Source: Xanthoparmelia taractica (taxonomy: Eukaryota > Ascomycota > Lecanoromycetes > Lecanorales > Parmeliaceae). Taken from it: a stretch of 64,000 nt of DNA. Location of the stretch: positions 1 through 64,000 of the forward strand of contig JANQBS010000107.1 of the NCBI GenBank assembly GCA_033085395.1, given 5' to 3'. This document shows positions 24,701 through 36,824 of the stretch, one piece after another. Position 1 is the first letter of the stretch. Each line of letters begins with the position of its first letter. The translations under genes were made by a program, and so were the position numbers. The notes beneath the pieces are model-generated. The model saw nothing but the letters and a program-made list of their open reading frames with translations, was not told where the DNA came from and searched no databases.

Positions 24701-25114
24701 GCGAGGTGGTAGCTGTGCCGCGAGAAAGATAGATGCGGGCTAGGTGATTATCAGCACATTTGGCGCTGGTCATTCGAATGCCGTTAGGAATGGTGCAACT
24801 CACTAAGCAAGGAGTTCACTTACCAGACCATGATCTACCTCAATATTATCGAGGTAGAAGGAGGGATTACATAGCCTTACAGACCCCGACTTTTACTCCC
24901 TTTGTACATCCTGGGTATTCTGCTATAGTCTTGTACAGTTGATTATACGAACATCTGAAGATCTCCAATTATTCTCCATTTGAAGGTAACGAGGCTTTCA
25001 ATCATGCTGGAAAGAGCCGCTGAGGGGATCCATATTGTCGGTTGCTTGCACATAGCTCATTGCATACCCCATTACTACACCACAAAGTGCCTTTATCCGT
25101 CGAACGAGGTCGAT
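24701..25114. other. Intergenic, nothing recognised
   Basis: No supported gene or repeat between the convergent ends of member B and the PigL_N-like gene. Confidence 0.5.
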
Positions 25115-26714
25115 TTACTCGGCGGATGAGTGAAATTCTTCAGAAGAAATACTAGAACTGTCATCTCCGCTTTTGGCGTCTGGCTCTAGTGGCATTTGGT
25201 GGGCAACCGTGTAGCTGCCGATACCCGGCGGAGAAAGAAGCTTGTCCAATTCCGATAGTGTGTAGCCTGCTTTGATACACTGCTCCCGACAGATCTTGAT
25301 AGCCTTTCGTAGCTCCACCAGTTGATCCCTTAGCTCGACCATGGGTAGTCGTGCAGCTGCTGGAGTATCGCTGTCTACATAACTTCGTTCTATCATCTTT
25401 CCAACTGCCGATATCTGAACTCTTGGTCTTCTATCAAGGAAATCTATGTGACCTTCACAGAGAGTGGTGACTTGTCGGAGTGATACATACTTGACCACCT
25501 CGGGAGGATAGATACTTGCTAAAGACTGTCGTAGTATATGGTGAATGGCGGCACTATCAGTTTCAATCGCCGGGCTCTCGTTCCGACGGGGCTCGACGGT
25601 CTTTGAAAATTCCGCATACAAGTCACTTACTTTATTCACTTCTCCCGTAGCTTTTTTGTCGTCGGATTCAACCATAGATGAGTGACTGCCCATGGACTTT
25701 GTGTGACATTCGGTTTCAGTATAATTTTCTACAGCCGTTTCTCTTGCCGTTTGTGTTGGGTTTCTGCGATCAAGGCCGTTTCGAGCTTCATTCAAGGATT
25801 TCCGTCGTGAGGTGAGTTCATTGCCAGAGCCTCCATAAGCAGAGCTCTCCTCACCATTTCCAGGTAGTGGATCAGGATTTGACAGATGTGAGTCACGGTT
25901 TTCTGCTTCTGCGACGGTGGAAAATCGTCTTCCTGTACGGATGGAGCCTGGCTTTCTATAGAATTCCTCAACCTCAATCTCTGATGAGTGCGCATTACCC
26001 GCACTGGTAATAATCGCCTCGAGCCTTGATACCTCCGTGCGAAGCTCGGTGCGAATACTGTCCATGCTTTTAATGCTATGGGCAGAGCTGTGCATACTGC
26101 TCATGGAGTAAAGCTCGATCCGCCTAAGCGCTTCTTCGTGAGCGCCACGAATAGATAGCGAGGTCGAAAGAGCTTCACAGAATCGGCCACCAATCTGATG
26201 AACCTGGGCAGACGTATCGATATCTAGAGTCCTGAATACACTGTCAATGCCTATAGACGGACAGACTAGAGATGATGTACCTCCCAAAGACAGCAAGACT
26301 AAGGCATAAAGTCTGCTTGTGCCGCCCAATTTCTTCCCTTATCGTCTGGATGGCAGTACTATTCACCGCCAAGCGAAACTTCCTTAACCAAGCTTTCCCT
26401 CCGCTATCGGACCCGGGACGCAGCAGCCTTGCCGTCGCCAACCAGACTTGGACATCCTTGTCGCAATCCTCAAGCTTGATATCTAGAGAAGCAAGATTTT
26501 GGTCCCTTTGGCGCGCACGAGCTTGTTCAAGCACATCGCGAATATCTTCAAGTACTCGAATGAGCGAATTGATGTCGTTCAAAAGACGAGTGATGGTCTT
26601 GGAGGCCGATGATACGTCGGAGAAAAAATCACTGAATCTAATAAGGCCGTCGATGCTTTGGCCGACGACTGTGATGATGCCTGCAATGCTGGCTACAGCG
26701 GCGATGGCCTCCAT
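25115..26714 (-). CDS. STAND/NLR-type N-terminal domain protein (PigL_N-like), no NTPase
   Basis: Two exons, 26714-26281 and 26231-25115, around a 49-base intron with a branch-like TTGAC; 516 residues in one frame. The N terminus, MEAIAAVASIAGIITVVGQ, and the helical 140 residues that follow look like the fungal STAND N-terminal domain also called PigL_N, usually the signalling domain of NOD-like receptors. No Walker A or repeat domain follows. Instead there is a predicted coiled region (SIRTELRTEVSRLE), a Ser/Thr-rich disordered middle and an acidic Ser-rich tail (DDSSSISSEEF). It may therefore be a truncated or adaptor-type member. A 40-base intron using the earlier AG would also keep frame. 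Confidence 0.7.
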
Positions 26715-27638
26715 GGCGGGCTTCTCATTTCCCCTGCGGCGTTGAAAAGGGGAACATGGCAGTCGAGCTGGTTAGATGAAGAAAGACGATACATTCCGGG
26801 CTGGACGAGATGAGACCTGATGGAAAAGGCAGGGAATCGAATACCCCTATTGTGACGCCGCTTTGCAGGCACTGCCTCGCTGAATGCCTCAGATATGAGG
26901 GGAAAATTGCCACCAAGGGGAACTAGTTCTATTTTGGATTAGTTCTAAATCCATTCTTAGAAGCTGACTGGCCATGACAGGTTAGGTTAGGCTCGTCGAT
27001 CATAGGTTTACTTCTAAGTACGGAATAGATGTAGGTGTCTTGACTGTCTTGACCACCTACCACTCTACTTCTACTTATATAGCGCGCGTACCTGAGGGAT
27101 TATAATAACAGAACAGAAGCTAAATCACAGCTCGAAAAGAAAGAGACGAATTTTTTGAATAAATACTGCAGTATATTAGATGCTGGTCATGTCAACGTCC
27201 AGTGTGTGCTATATTGGACAGGAGATGTCCAGCGTCGATACCAACACGGTTAGTGCTGGGAGCAGAAGGTCCTTTGTTACTTCCATCCCATTGTCAAGAG
27301 AGTATCGATCAGTATGGCAATCCTGCGTAAGCTGCATGGGAAATATGGAGACGGTCGAGAAAAGCTTTGTCTGGTTCAGCATATTATATTAGCCCCATCA
27401 TCCCTGGTTGTGACAATGAAAGGATAAAATGTGCTTGGACAGTCATGGCTCTGCACATCACCGCCCCGAGGTTGTGCCGTGAGTCATTCTGCTCTACCAG
27501 CGTTAACACAAAGCAATGCGGTTTGCACTGGGGCTACCCGGCTACAACACTTCCACTATGTCTCGTCGGCTACAAAATCCAAGGTTAGCGTCGGCATAAC
27601 GTGCTCGACAATCTCGGCCAGAGCCAGAATCCTCGATC
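26715..27638. other. Intergenic, nothing recognised
   Basis: Upstream regions of the divergent PigL_N-like gene and member C. An ATG at 27558 is in frame with member C but stops after 13 codons, so 27639 is preferred as that gene's start. Confidence 0.5.
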
Positions 27639-28499
27639 ATGCGCACTCGGTCTACACCTCTTGATCTCTCCGAAACCAGGGCCGTCCGCAGTCTTGTCAG
27701 CGGACTGCCCAAGTGGTGCGGCTTCTTAGGTATCGCTAGAGAATTACGCAACATGATATACATCGATCTCATCACTTCTGGGGACGTCACAATACTACGA
27801 GTTTCCCGGCAAGTGCATGACGAAGCGAAGGACCTTCTCTACAATCACGGAATTTGTCGACTCGAACTCTATCCTCACTTTTCCTCAATTTATTCCAAGA
27901 TCTTGAGAAACGCCGTCAAGTTGCCGCCAAATACTACTGCGTACAACCTGAATGTCACCATGTATCTTCAATCCCCTTTGCACGACTCGAGATTCAAATC
28001 AGCAAGGTTGGAAGAAGTCGGTCCTGGCTTCAAACACTTTATCCAAGGTTCCGGTGATTGTCACATTACCCTATTCTTCCCAGGTCCCTTCGGTATTACC
28101 ATACCACCTGAGGTCTTCGACCTCATCAGATCCCTCAACACCTTCAAGCTTATTACGGTGACAATTCACGTCCTCCACAGCTATCACCCCATGGATAGAC
28201 GAATCAAACGGCTGGTGGAGCCCTGTTACCCGGAGACCCTCAATCGTATCGCAACCTCGTGTTCTGCCGCCTTTGGTGATCCGGAATGGAAGACAAATAC
28301 AACGACTACCTATCCCAAATATCGCAACCCATATGACAAGGATAGATTCAACATCACTCTATTTCCTAACACTCCATACCTCGAGTTCCACCCACATAAA
28401 GCACGAGCATCGCCAGCAGATTCTATCAATAGTGTGTCAGGCGTGTTACACCATCTGGAGGATAACGCAACAGCGCCACAAGGGACGGATCTGCAATGA
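27639..28499 (+). CDS. LPxELR/F-box-like family protein, member C
   Basis: Intronless, 286 residues from ATG 27639. GIARELRNMIYIDLITSG occupies residues 31-48, followed by VTILRVSRQVHDEAKDLLY, the family N-terminal block. The C-terminal block is diverged: LNTFKLITVTI, an insertion with Thr and Lys/Tyr-rich sequence, then YLEFHPHK. It is longer than members D and E by a 30-residue C-terminal extension. Function unknown; the fold is probably helical at the N terminus with a beta-rich remainder. Confidence 0.75.
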   Translation: MRTRSTPLDLSETRAVRSLVSGLPKWCGFLGIARELRNMIYIDLITSGDVTILRVSRQVHDEAKDLLYNHGICRLELYPHFSSIYSKILRNAVKLPPNTTAYNLNVTMYLQSPLHDSRFKSARLEEVGPGFKHFIQGSGDCHITLFFPGPFGITIPPEVFDLIRSLNTFKLITVTIHVLHSYHPMDRRIKRLVEPCYPETLNRIATSCSAAFGDPEWKTNTTTTYPKYRNPYDKDRFNITLFPNTPYLEFHPHKARASPADSINSVSGVLHHLEDNATAPQGTDLQ

Positions 28500-29088
28500 G
28501 GTGTTGGAAGCTTTGAAGATAATGTTAAGCCTTGGTTGTCGACGCTTAACTATGCATGGAAAGGCAAATGAAAGAGAGGGTCAGTGCTGGTGAGAAAATG
28601 CAGGCGAAGCTTTACAGATGTCCTGTAACTCGGCATGCATTGGCCAGCACTGTGATAATTACTCTGTAACTCAGCATGCAATAATCACAATTATGAAAAA
28701 TGCTGTTTAGAAAGCAATTCCAAGAATGCCTTCGTGCCGCAACAGTGCAAAAGCGTGTTAATGCGTTCCAAATCTTTGTTGACTTCAGGCACGAGACCTC
28801 CTCAAAGCCCCCATTTTACTCTCTCTCTCTCTTTCTCTGACTCTGAAAAAAACGCGATTCCTCTCGCAACCAGAGCACCGTTTGATTCTTACGAGTCTCG
28901 ACGTATTGAAAGTTGAATTTCCTAGCTCGAGCTGTGATGGTTTGAAAAATGTATTTCTTGGCTAGTATAGGTTCTGCTACTTTTCGAAGACCTGAGGGTG
29001 ATATTATGCGCTATTTGTGCTTTCAAGTACACATGACATGGACTATGGGTTATGTCTTGTCCCCTCTCAACTACATTGCCGTTGTGTA
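28500..29088. other. Intergenic with a short direct repeat
   Basis: CTGTAACTCGGCATGCA and CTGTAACTCAGCATGCA occur about 50 bases apart (28624 and 28670), each beside AT-rich palindromic stretches. A CT run lies near 28819. No gene supported. Confidence 0.5.
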
Positions 29089-30188
29089 TCACTCACTCTC
29101 TGGCGACTGGTACAACGTCGCCCGCTTCCCCGCCTCGAGCTCCAATTCCTGCTCATGCTTTTCCCTTACTCCCTGCAGTATCCAAAAGTTGTACAAAAAG
29201 TACAGGATCGCAGTGATGACAGTGCAAGATGCTGTAGCGCATACCGTAATCTTGGCCGTGATGGAGAATCGACCGCCATGCTGCGAGTAGACGTTGATGA
29301 GCGTGGAGAGCAACCCGGCTATGGAATTGAGAAGTCCGACTCTGTGACAGCAATCATTAGTGAGTAAGTCATGACTAATAAGAGCAAGCATTGTCGGGCC
29401 ACTTACAGAAAGATCTTGTTGATCAACCAAACGTAGTTATGCCTCCACCGCCACCAAAGCCACACCATCCCCGCACTACCCATCCCACAGCACAAACTCG
29501 CCACGAATATTAACGAAGCGTGCTTTACCGTGTCGAGGAATGCATGTGCGACTTTGCTGTTCTTTGCCCCTTGCTGCAGCGTCTTGCTGTGTTCGATACT
29601 GACAAAGGTGCCGGGAACGACGATGAAACCCGCGAGCAGGATCCATGTGCTGAAGGCCGCGAGGAGGTTGTGGGAGCGCGGCACCTCGTCCAGACCTAGG
29701 AGCATGTCAACGTAGCGCGTTTGCGCTGTCGGATGTACTATGTGCTCAGATCCAGGTGGGTTATTAAGAGGTGCTTGTTTGCTGTTTTTGACCTTTGGTG
29801 TGGGTTTGAATGTCGTGACGGCTGGGTCGATGTATGAGACTCTTGGCGTAGATTCGCAAGAGGTTGGGTCCGAGGCTGGAAGCGCACAGGGGCTCATGAT
29901 GGTCGAATTTATCTTCGAGTCTTCTCTTATCGAGGCGCGTGGAGTCTTCACGCGCGGTGATTCGGCCAAAAACGTCTGAACGTCGCAACTTTGGTTTGAG
30001 AACGGGCGAGTGGATGAACTCTTAGGCGCTTGTAGCTTTTGGCTCGAATTGTCGTGCTCGAATTTCAAGTGGTTTATGATCCTTGAGAATGTTTTGGATG
30101 GGTCCCTAGGGGAGTGTTTGGGTGGAAGCTGAGCGGTCTCGTTGACCGGCAACGAGAGCGCTGGACGGGGGACGTGCAAGGATGACAT
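29089..30188 (-). CDS. Conserved fungal four-helix membrane protein, unknown function
   Basis: Two exons, 30188-29407 and 29341-29089, spliced in frame across a 65-base GTAAGT...ACAG intron; 344 residues. Residues 1-165 are Ser/Pro-rich and probably cytosolic. Then come RYVDMLLGLDEVP and four hydrophobic segments: ILLAGFIVVPGTFV, ASLIFVASLCCGMGSAGMVW, VGLLNSIAGLLSTLINV and a last one around TASCTVITAILYFLYNF. A basic-aromatic turn, WWRWRHNYVWL, sits between helices 2 and 3. The RYVDMLL...LLAGF pattern occurs in a widespread uncharacterised fungal membrane family, as I recall it. No catalytic motif seen. Confidence 0.8.
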
Positions 30189-31816
30189 GATGGGTCAAAA
30201 CGCTGTGATGTTACTCCGCTAGGGGCCTGTGAGTGGAATGTCTGAAGGGAGCGGTCGAGCTTCAGGAAAAGGTCGCTGTCCATGTTTCTTTGTTGTAGGG
30301 CATGAAAGGCGGAGATTGGCAACAAGCCAAAAGCAGTTCGCTTTGTCTATCTAATTAAGGCCTTTGATGACCCGAAGAGGCGTTTGTCCGCTTAATTAAA
30401 GTTGAAAGCAGATAGTTTGAATGATGTTTGTGTGGGGATAAGAATGGACGCTTTTAGTGGTTCGGATTGCTAACCACAATGAGTCGCTTTTGGTTTAATT
30501 GATAGGTTGCCCAGCTCAACCGAAATTCTCTGTAGCTTTGACGATGATAGAAGAGACCCTTTATGTATGCAGAACACTCGAAGAATCTAGCCGTCGATTC
30601 TGATATGCAGCTCATGGTCCCAATTTGAGCTTCCAAGACCATTTCGTATCGTCTCGTCGATTACTCTCCTCTAAATATAGTCTTCAATTGACGAAATAGA
30701 ATCGATACAGTCAATCTTAACGGTCACTCAAGCCTCCATGTTTGTACAATTTTCATGTCAAATGGAAAAGACAATTGTATATGAATTTCCTCAATATGCA
30801 GAGTATTCACGTACGTGGAGCTCCATCCTTACCATGTAGTACATTTGCAGGTCGAAAGGTTCCGTTCCCAGTTCGATATTGTCATGATATGGGATAGATC
30901 AATAATCGTAGAGATGGCCGTGGCCTCCATTTTCACAGGAAAGATTCCTGCCTCGAACGGGCCCTGAAAGACGGTCAACGCTACCCGTACCTGTTCAGTA
31001 GTACTCTCCCTGATATGAATGATATCGATCCAAGTACCGGACCTCCTGCAAAAGTGTGAAAGAAAATTGGGGTCGCAGATGAATGAATGATTCATGGAAA
31101 GTGTTTTGGCGACAAGAGTTCGAAGCTCATTGCATCTTGATCAAAGTCTCCCCACCGTGTACGCCATTCGATTTGCTTTTGTTTCTACTATATCTCGCCC
31201 GCACTGATTCAATGGATATGGTATGACTGTATGATTCAGGTTGGGTATCATCAGCTATTCTTGTAAGCCTGGGGGCAATGTACGAGTTGAGTAAGAATAT
31301 GCCGTGAGGTCAGAATCGAGCACTTGGCGAGGAGTGATCTGTTGGAAGCTAGAAAATTCATATCGAAAGATTGTATAACGAAGACAGTGACATCCTGACT
31401 GTATTTTGGATCTACTCTTTTCTATAGGATTTCGGTAGGTTGCCATATCTCTAAGCAGTCTTCACCCACTCGGCCTGATCTAGCCATGTTTAGACAGCTG
31501 ACTTAGGGCTAGACCTTGCCCAAACGCTAACGTAGTTGTATTTTACTTTTAACTCCGAGGCTCCTTTCGCACCTACTTTCGGATTTGCATGCTTTCCAAT
31601 CTTCACAATGCAGGTTCATGAGCCTTGATGTGTATTGATACGAGATCAAATCTCCAACTGGTGAGCGCGCGAGAAGGATGACAAGATGTACCTTTTGCTG
31701 CTAAAGCTTGATCGCAGTCCCTCAGGTAACGAGAGTAAAGCGCTTTCCGTACAGCAGGTCGACTATCTCAAGACTCCCTCTATGATATAAAAAAGCTCTC
31801 GCAGATATCACTCGAT
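30189..31816. other. Intergenic, 1.6 kb, nothing recognised
   Basis: Promoter region of the divergent membrane-protein and regulator genes. Several 60-90 codon frames exist, but none has family features or a supported splice partner. Confidence 0.5.
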
Positions 31817-34336
31817 ATGTCTGGGCTGTCACAATATCAGACTGTCTTCCGTATAGCGAAGCGTGACGCCACAAACAATGGAACCCGTTCTGTCGTAACA
31901 AAACGGAACCGGTCTTCGGTATCTTGCCTACCTTGCAGAGCGCGAAAGTTGGTCTACTGCATCATTTGAATACTTTAAAGCGTTTGCTCACTATCCTTAC
32001 AGGTTGAAGTGTGACCGACAGGTCCCTTGCTTGTCCTGCTCAAAGAGAAGAGATGAGGGATCATGCATCTATTCCGATGCTGAAAACCCCGTGCGCGATA
32101 GGCGCGATTGTGGCTACAGAGATTCTGAAGCACAGCTTCGATTACAGCGGCTCGAGGAAATGGTTACGAGTCTGATCCAAACAGACAAAGACTGGTCCGA
32201 GACTCGTAGCGATAAGACACCTCTTGACAACGGGACGGATAACCAAAAGCGTGACGAGGCATCGATTCACAGCTCACCACAATTCTCTGAGCCGTCTTCG
32301 AGAGGACACCCTTACATGAAAGTTTCAGCGAGAGGATATGTCAGCGCCACCCATTGGACAACGATACTTGAAAATGTTGGTGGCCCTCGCCCTAAGAGCA
32401 GACTTTCAACGCTTAGCTGATGCCCCTAGATCCGAGACATCCAAGATGTTTTAGAGCATGAACCTGACTGCAGCGACGATATACCATCCTTGGAGTCATC
32501 AAACGATCCGGACATTGTACTCTGCACCACTCAAACATTGACTCTAGTAGATGTTTGCGCTTCTCTGCCGCCAAGACCAACCGTGGACAAGCTCCTTTCC
32601 ATATATTTCAACACAATGCACAGTCAAACCCGTAAGCACGCTGTACCCACCGGAGAGCCCTTGCTGACCCCCGTAGCGATCCTTCATACAGGGAAGTTTC
32701 TGAGAGAGGTAGGATACACAAAGCAAGATTCAATACCAGAGCACTAATGGAGAATAGTACGAATCATTCTGGGCTGAACCTACTTCAGTCTCTTTCCTCT
32801 GGATTTCAATGCTCTTTTCGACATTATACATCGGCTCCAGAAACGAGCAAGCTAGTAATGAACAAGTCGTTCGATTTTCGCAAAGCCCTCAGAGAACGAC
32901 GTTCTTCAAGAGAGCCGGACAGGCTCTTATGACCGGCAATTATATGAAAACCAAGCCCTATTCCGTGGAGTCCGTGCTTTTATATGGAATGTGCAAGTAT
33001 TTACAGAAGGACGAACATGACACCGATGCCTGGATGACCATAGGAATCAGTACGCGCCTTGCTATGAAAATGGGATACCATAGAGATCCTCGTCATCTCG
33101 CGAACATCTCCCCATTCGAGGGCGAGATGAGAAGAAGGACTTTCTTTATCTTGGAGGCCTTCGATCTTCTGCTCTCCTTCCAAGCTGGGTTGCCCGCAAT
33201 GATCCACGAGGAAGACTGTGACACTGATCCGCCAGGAAATCTGTTCGATACAGACTTTGACGAGGAATGCAAAGCTCTCCCCCCTTCTCGGCCGCCAACT
33301 GATTCAACACCAATGTTGTACTATCGTTACAAGAGTCGACTAGCGAGGATTTTCCGACGTGTCTATCAGCATGCAAATTCGCTCAAACCCTCGTCGTATG
33401 AAGAGACAATGAAGCTGGATGCCGAGCTTGACAGGGCGCATAAAGAAGTCCCTCCCAGCCTTCGACTAAAACCCTTGGCTTTGTCGTTCACAGACCAGCC
33501 GTATATGATCCTAAACAGGCTCTACTCTAAATTGGTGTATCTTAAAAGCGTGTGTGTCTTGCATCGAAAGTACCTCAGCCAGAATAGGTCGGATCCATCC
33601 TTTAACTACTCGAGAAGGGCTTGTGGTGACGCAGCTCTACAGATATTGAAACATCAAGCTGAGCTTAGTGAGGCATGCCAACCTGGGGGCCTATTTTACG
33701 ATCATAGGTGGATGCTCTCGAGTCTTTCCTGCCATGATTTCCTCTTGGCAGCAATGATAACCTCCCTGGACCTCTACGAGTCCCACAAGCAATCAGCTTC
33801 CTTGCCTCCAGAGGATTTGGAGGCTCAAGTCAAGAAATACGATGCTTTAAAACAATCTCATAGTATTTGGATGTCGCGGAAGGAGATTTCTCGGGATGCG
33901 CGGCGTGCTTCGAGCGTTCTCGCCATCATGCTCTCGAAGGTGCCAAGACCAAACGTAACAACAAAAGCACCTCTGGGGATCTCAAGTACCATGGATACTC
34001 CAATAAACGGACACAACGAATCCGAAGTACCGGTGAGAAACCGGGACGACTCGTCGTGCGACACAGATGCTTTTGATCTTGCAGGTCAACAGCTTTCTAC
34101 CAACAACTATAATATAGCTGACTTTAGCGCCACTGATCCTCTGAATACGGTGTTCAGTGAACTCAACGAAATCGACTGGGTGAGTGAGAACACATTTTAG
34201 TTTGCTTATGTTAGCCAGCTGACTGACGATCGTGCAGGAACTTATCGATCAATCTTTACTTGGGTTAAGTGGTGACATTGATGTTCCATCTGATTGGCAA
34301 TTACTGGACGGATCGCAAGTACCACCCGGAACATGA
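31817..34336 (+). CDS. Zn2Cys6 transcription factor with fungal-specific regulatory domain
   Basis: Six exons: 31817-31947, 32003-32375, 32430-32631, 32677-32708, 32758-34179 and 34238-34336, all with GT-AG introns of 45-58 bases and clean phase; 752 residues. The zinc cluster near residues 37-65 is split by intron 1 and fits CX2CX6CX5CX2CX8C: CLPC, RARK|LK, CDRQVPC, LSC, then the last Cys of DEGSC. A short coiled segment (LRLQRLEEMVTSLI) follows. The middle homology region has the expected FLREYESFW...LLFSTLYIG and AWMTIGISTRLAMKMGYH patterns. Such proteins bind CGG-type sites and regulate metabolism or stress genes. No obvious target cluster lies beside it. Length is normal and I see no break. 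Confidence 0.9.
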
Positions 34337-34656
34337 ATGAACTAATTTTGTTCAAAGAACGAACCGATAGTGCAAGTCGATTGGAAACAGAACATTGATC
34401 TCAGTGAAGCACAATTGGAAAAAAAGAATCCTTTACATTCATAAAAAATATTTATTACATATATCATTTCGGGTAGTTCTTTTTGGATGTTCTTCACTAC
34501 ATTAAGTCTATGCACTGAGCGCTATTCAAGGCCTTTTAAGCCCCGAATTGAGCAAGCTCTTCAACATTCATATCTTTTAATAATGATTCAGCTCGCGGCA
34601 AAATACAAACCTGTCTCAACCTCTCGCTGCCGCTTCTCCCCAACCTCATGTACCAT
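34337..34656. other. 3' region of the regulator gene
   Basis: AT-rich stretch around 34430-34470 fits a polyadenylation region. No gene. Confidence 0.4.
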
Positions 34657-35052
34657 TCATCCATCACCCCAAACACCCTGCCTATGCCTAAACAGCCTAA
34701 TATTCAAATCCCTCGCCGCCCTCGCCTGCACAATATCATCCTCGCACTCCTCCCGATACCCCCTCAGCCTTCTCGCGCTCTCCTCATTCGTCACCAACCC
34801 GTTGGCGAAACGTTCGTCCACCCTCGCAATCTCATTTTGCTTGTTTATCCTCGTGTTTTCGAATTCGGCGTCCATCCTTGCTTCTTTTTGACGGAAACAT
34901 GCGAGGCAGAGCCGGGGCGCGGTGATGGTTATTGAGTGGATGCTTGTGAGGTTGGGGCAGGTTGGTGGGGCAGCTTGGGGGCAGGGGTCGACGACGTGGA
35001 TTTTCTTTAGGTGCTGGCATTCTATGTGGATGTGGAAGATGCCGAGGCACAT
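34657..35052 (-). CDS. Small Cys/His protein, hypothetical
   Basis: 131 residues from ATG 35052. The first 55 residues carry CQH, DPC, TCP and CLACF, a spacing that could bind zinc. The rest is a charged helix (RMDAEFENTRINKQNEIARV...) likely to be coiled. Small fungal proteins with a Cys/His head and charged helical tail are common, but I cannot name this one. It faces the regulator gene tail to tail. Confidence 0.5.
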   Translation of the reverse strand: MCLGIFHIHIECQHLKKIHVVDPCPQAAPPTCPNLTSIHSITITAPRLCLACFRQKEARMDAEFENTRINKQNEIARVDERFANGLVTNEESARRLRGYREECEDDIVQARAARDLNIRLFRHRQGVWGDG

Positions 35053-36824
35053 GGTGGTTTGTTGGTTGTTGGTTGGGAGGAGGTTGAGTTCCTATGGTTT
35101 GGATGTTCGGTCGGGTTGGAGACTGGGAGGCGAAGAATCAAAGTTGATAAGGGTCGGTGGGTTTGACTGAGCGAGGCATGATATCGTGAGGGTCGGTTGG
35201 TTATATAGCTGTGATGTGTGTCAAGGAACGCTGTTATAGCCAAGTCCATAGAAGAACGGTGTTGTTTGTCGATGTCGCCCAGCGCTGGAGCTCACGACAC
35301 TTTCCGTGTTAGTCGATAACAGATATATATATATATATGCTTGAACGTGTCTTTCGCTGACATCAAGTAGCATTCTGAGCGACTCCCGAGCATCAAAGCC
35401 AGACCTCACAGACACCCAAAAAAATGAGCACACTCAGTCCTTTGCTTCCTAAACTGACAAATGGAGCCACGATCAGATTCATGATCTCGGGCCCACTGTA
35501 ATGCTTTTTGCTCCCCTGAATCAATGACAGCATACCGGGAAATGCAATAATGGTCAAGCAAAATCATCTTCCAAGAAGGCATTCTACAACATGCGGCCTG
35601 GAACAGGAGACGTAGTGAACGGTTGGTAACGCCCTCGGTTTTCTCAGCAATTTCAAACTATCCACGCCACGATCAAATGATGAACCGCAGTCCGGATAAA
35701 GAGGGTTGTGCGTGAATTTATGTTGTGGATAGTGTCCCTGATTGGGGGAGGAGATGTGAAGTGAAGTGCTTTTTTCGTGTCAAATGTGTTCTGGAATTGA
35801 TAGCAATCTCCGAAACCTTTGGGGTTTTGGAGTGCTTTTGGGAAGTTGAGCGATTTGCCACGGAAAACAAGACTAAGAAGTTACAATGCTTCTATTCTCG
35901 GGGTCGGGGTTGTCTTTGTACGGTTTGGGAGTATGAGGCATTTCTTTGTGCGGACATGGGATTCAATTGAGTCGGGATTGGCGGAAATGATCATAGTGGG
36001 GCGTGGTTATTGCTAAATTTAGTATCCAAGGAGCACGCCGAGGCATCTGAGATATTGGTTGAAGGTAAGAAACGGACAGTAACTGTGGCAGATATGGTGG
36101 CTCTAATATTAGGAGGATGTGAGAGGCATGTAGGTTTGGGCTGCAGAAATATCAAAAAGTAGTACCTACCTCGAAAAGTGAAATCTGATTCATGTCAATC
36201 TATGTATACTTTGAAACGGTTTCACTAGAACGAGATAAAAATATTTTGTTTCAAAAGTCACCGGAACAAAATCTAGTAATAGATCATCGTTGTTCCCTCT
36301 GCCTCTTCATTGTCCTCTCCATTGTCTTCTTCATTGTCTACTTACCAACGTCACATCAACAAAACATTTGCATTAAAAGTCACAGTTAAAAGGCGAGTAA
36401 ATTCTCACGCTCATAAAAGGCAGATATTGAAGCTCAGACAACCAGCCCTAGTTGTAAGCCGACTCCGAAGACAGGCCGTGGCAGGTCCACAAATATTCTG
36501 CATCGACGAAGTCGACCGTGATATAAACGCCCAACTTCATCCTCTCAAATATTTGCTGCACAATCCAGAAACAACACGCACCGGCTGTATGTAGATCGTG
36601 CATCGTGTCGCAACACTTACAGTCTCATTCAACACCTTAACACATTTCTCGCTCAACGCCTTAACACATTTCTCGCTCAACACCTTAACACATTTCTCAC
36701 TCAGTGTCTCTTTCTATCCCAAAGCTCGATATTCTTTTCTGCTTCTACCTCTAGGCTCACTTCTTTCGGTACAAGAGTGCACGGATCAGCAAATTGCACA
36801 AGATCACTACAGCAGCACGCCAGC
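35053..36824. other. Intergenic with a 24-base tandem repeat
   Basis: No supported gene. The right part is the upstream region of member D, with the tandem repeat at 36630. Frames at 35725 and 36192 lack any family feature. Confidence 0.5.
36630..36703 (+). repeat. Three tandem 24-base units upstream of member D
   Basis: Units at 36630, 36654 and 36678, each containing CCTTAACACATTTCTC. They differ at one or two bases and lie about 120 bases before the ATG of member D, so they may sit in its promoter or leader. Confidence 0.9.
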
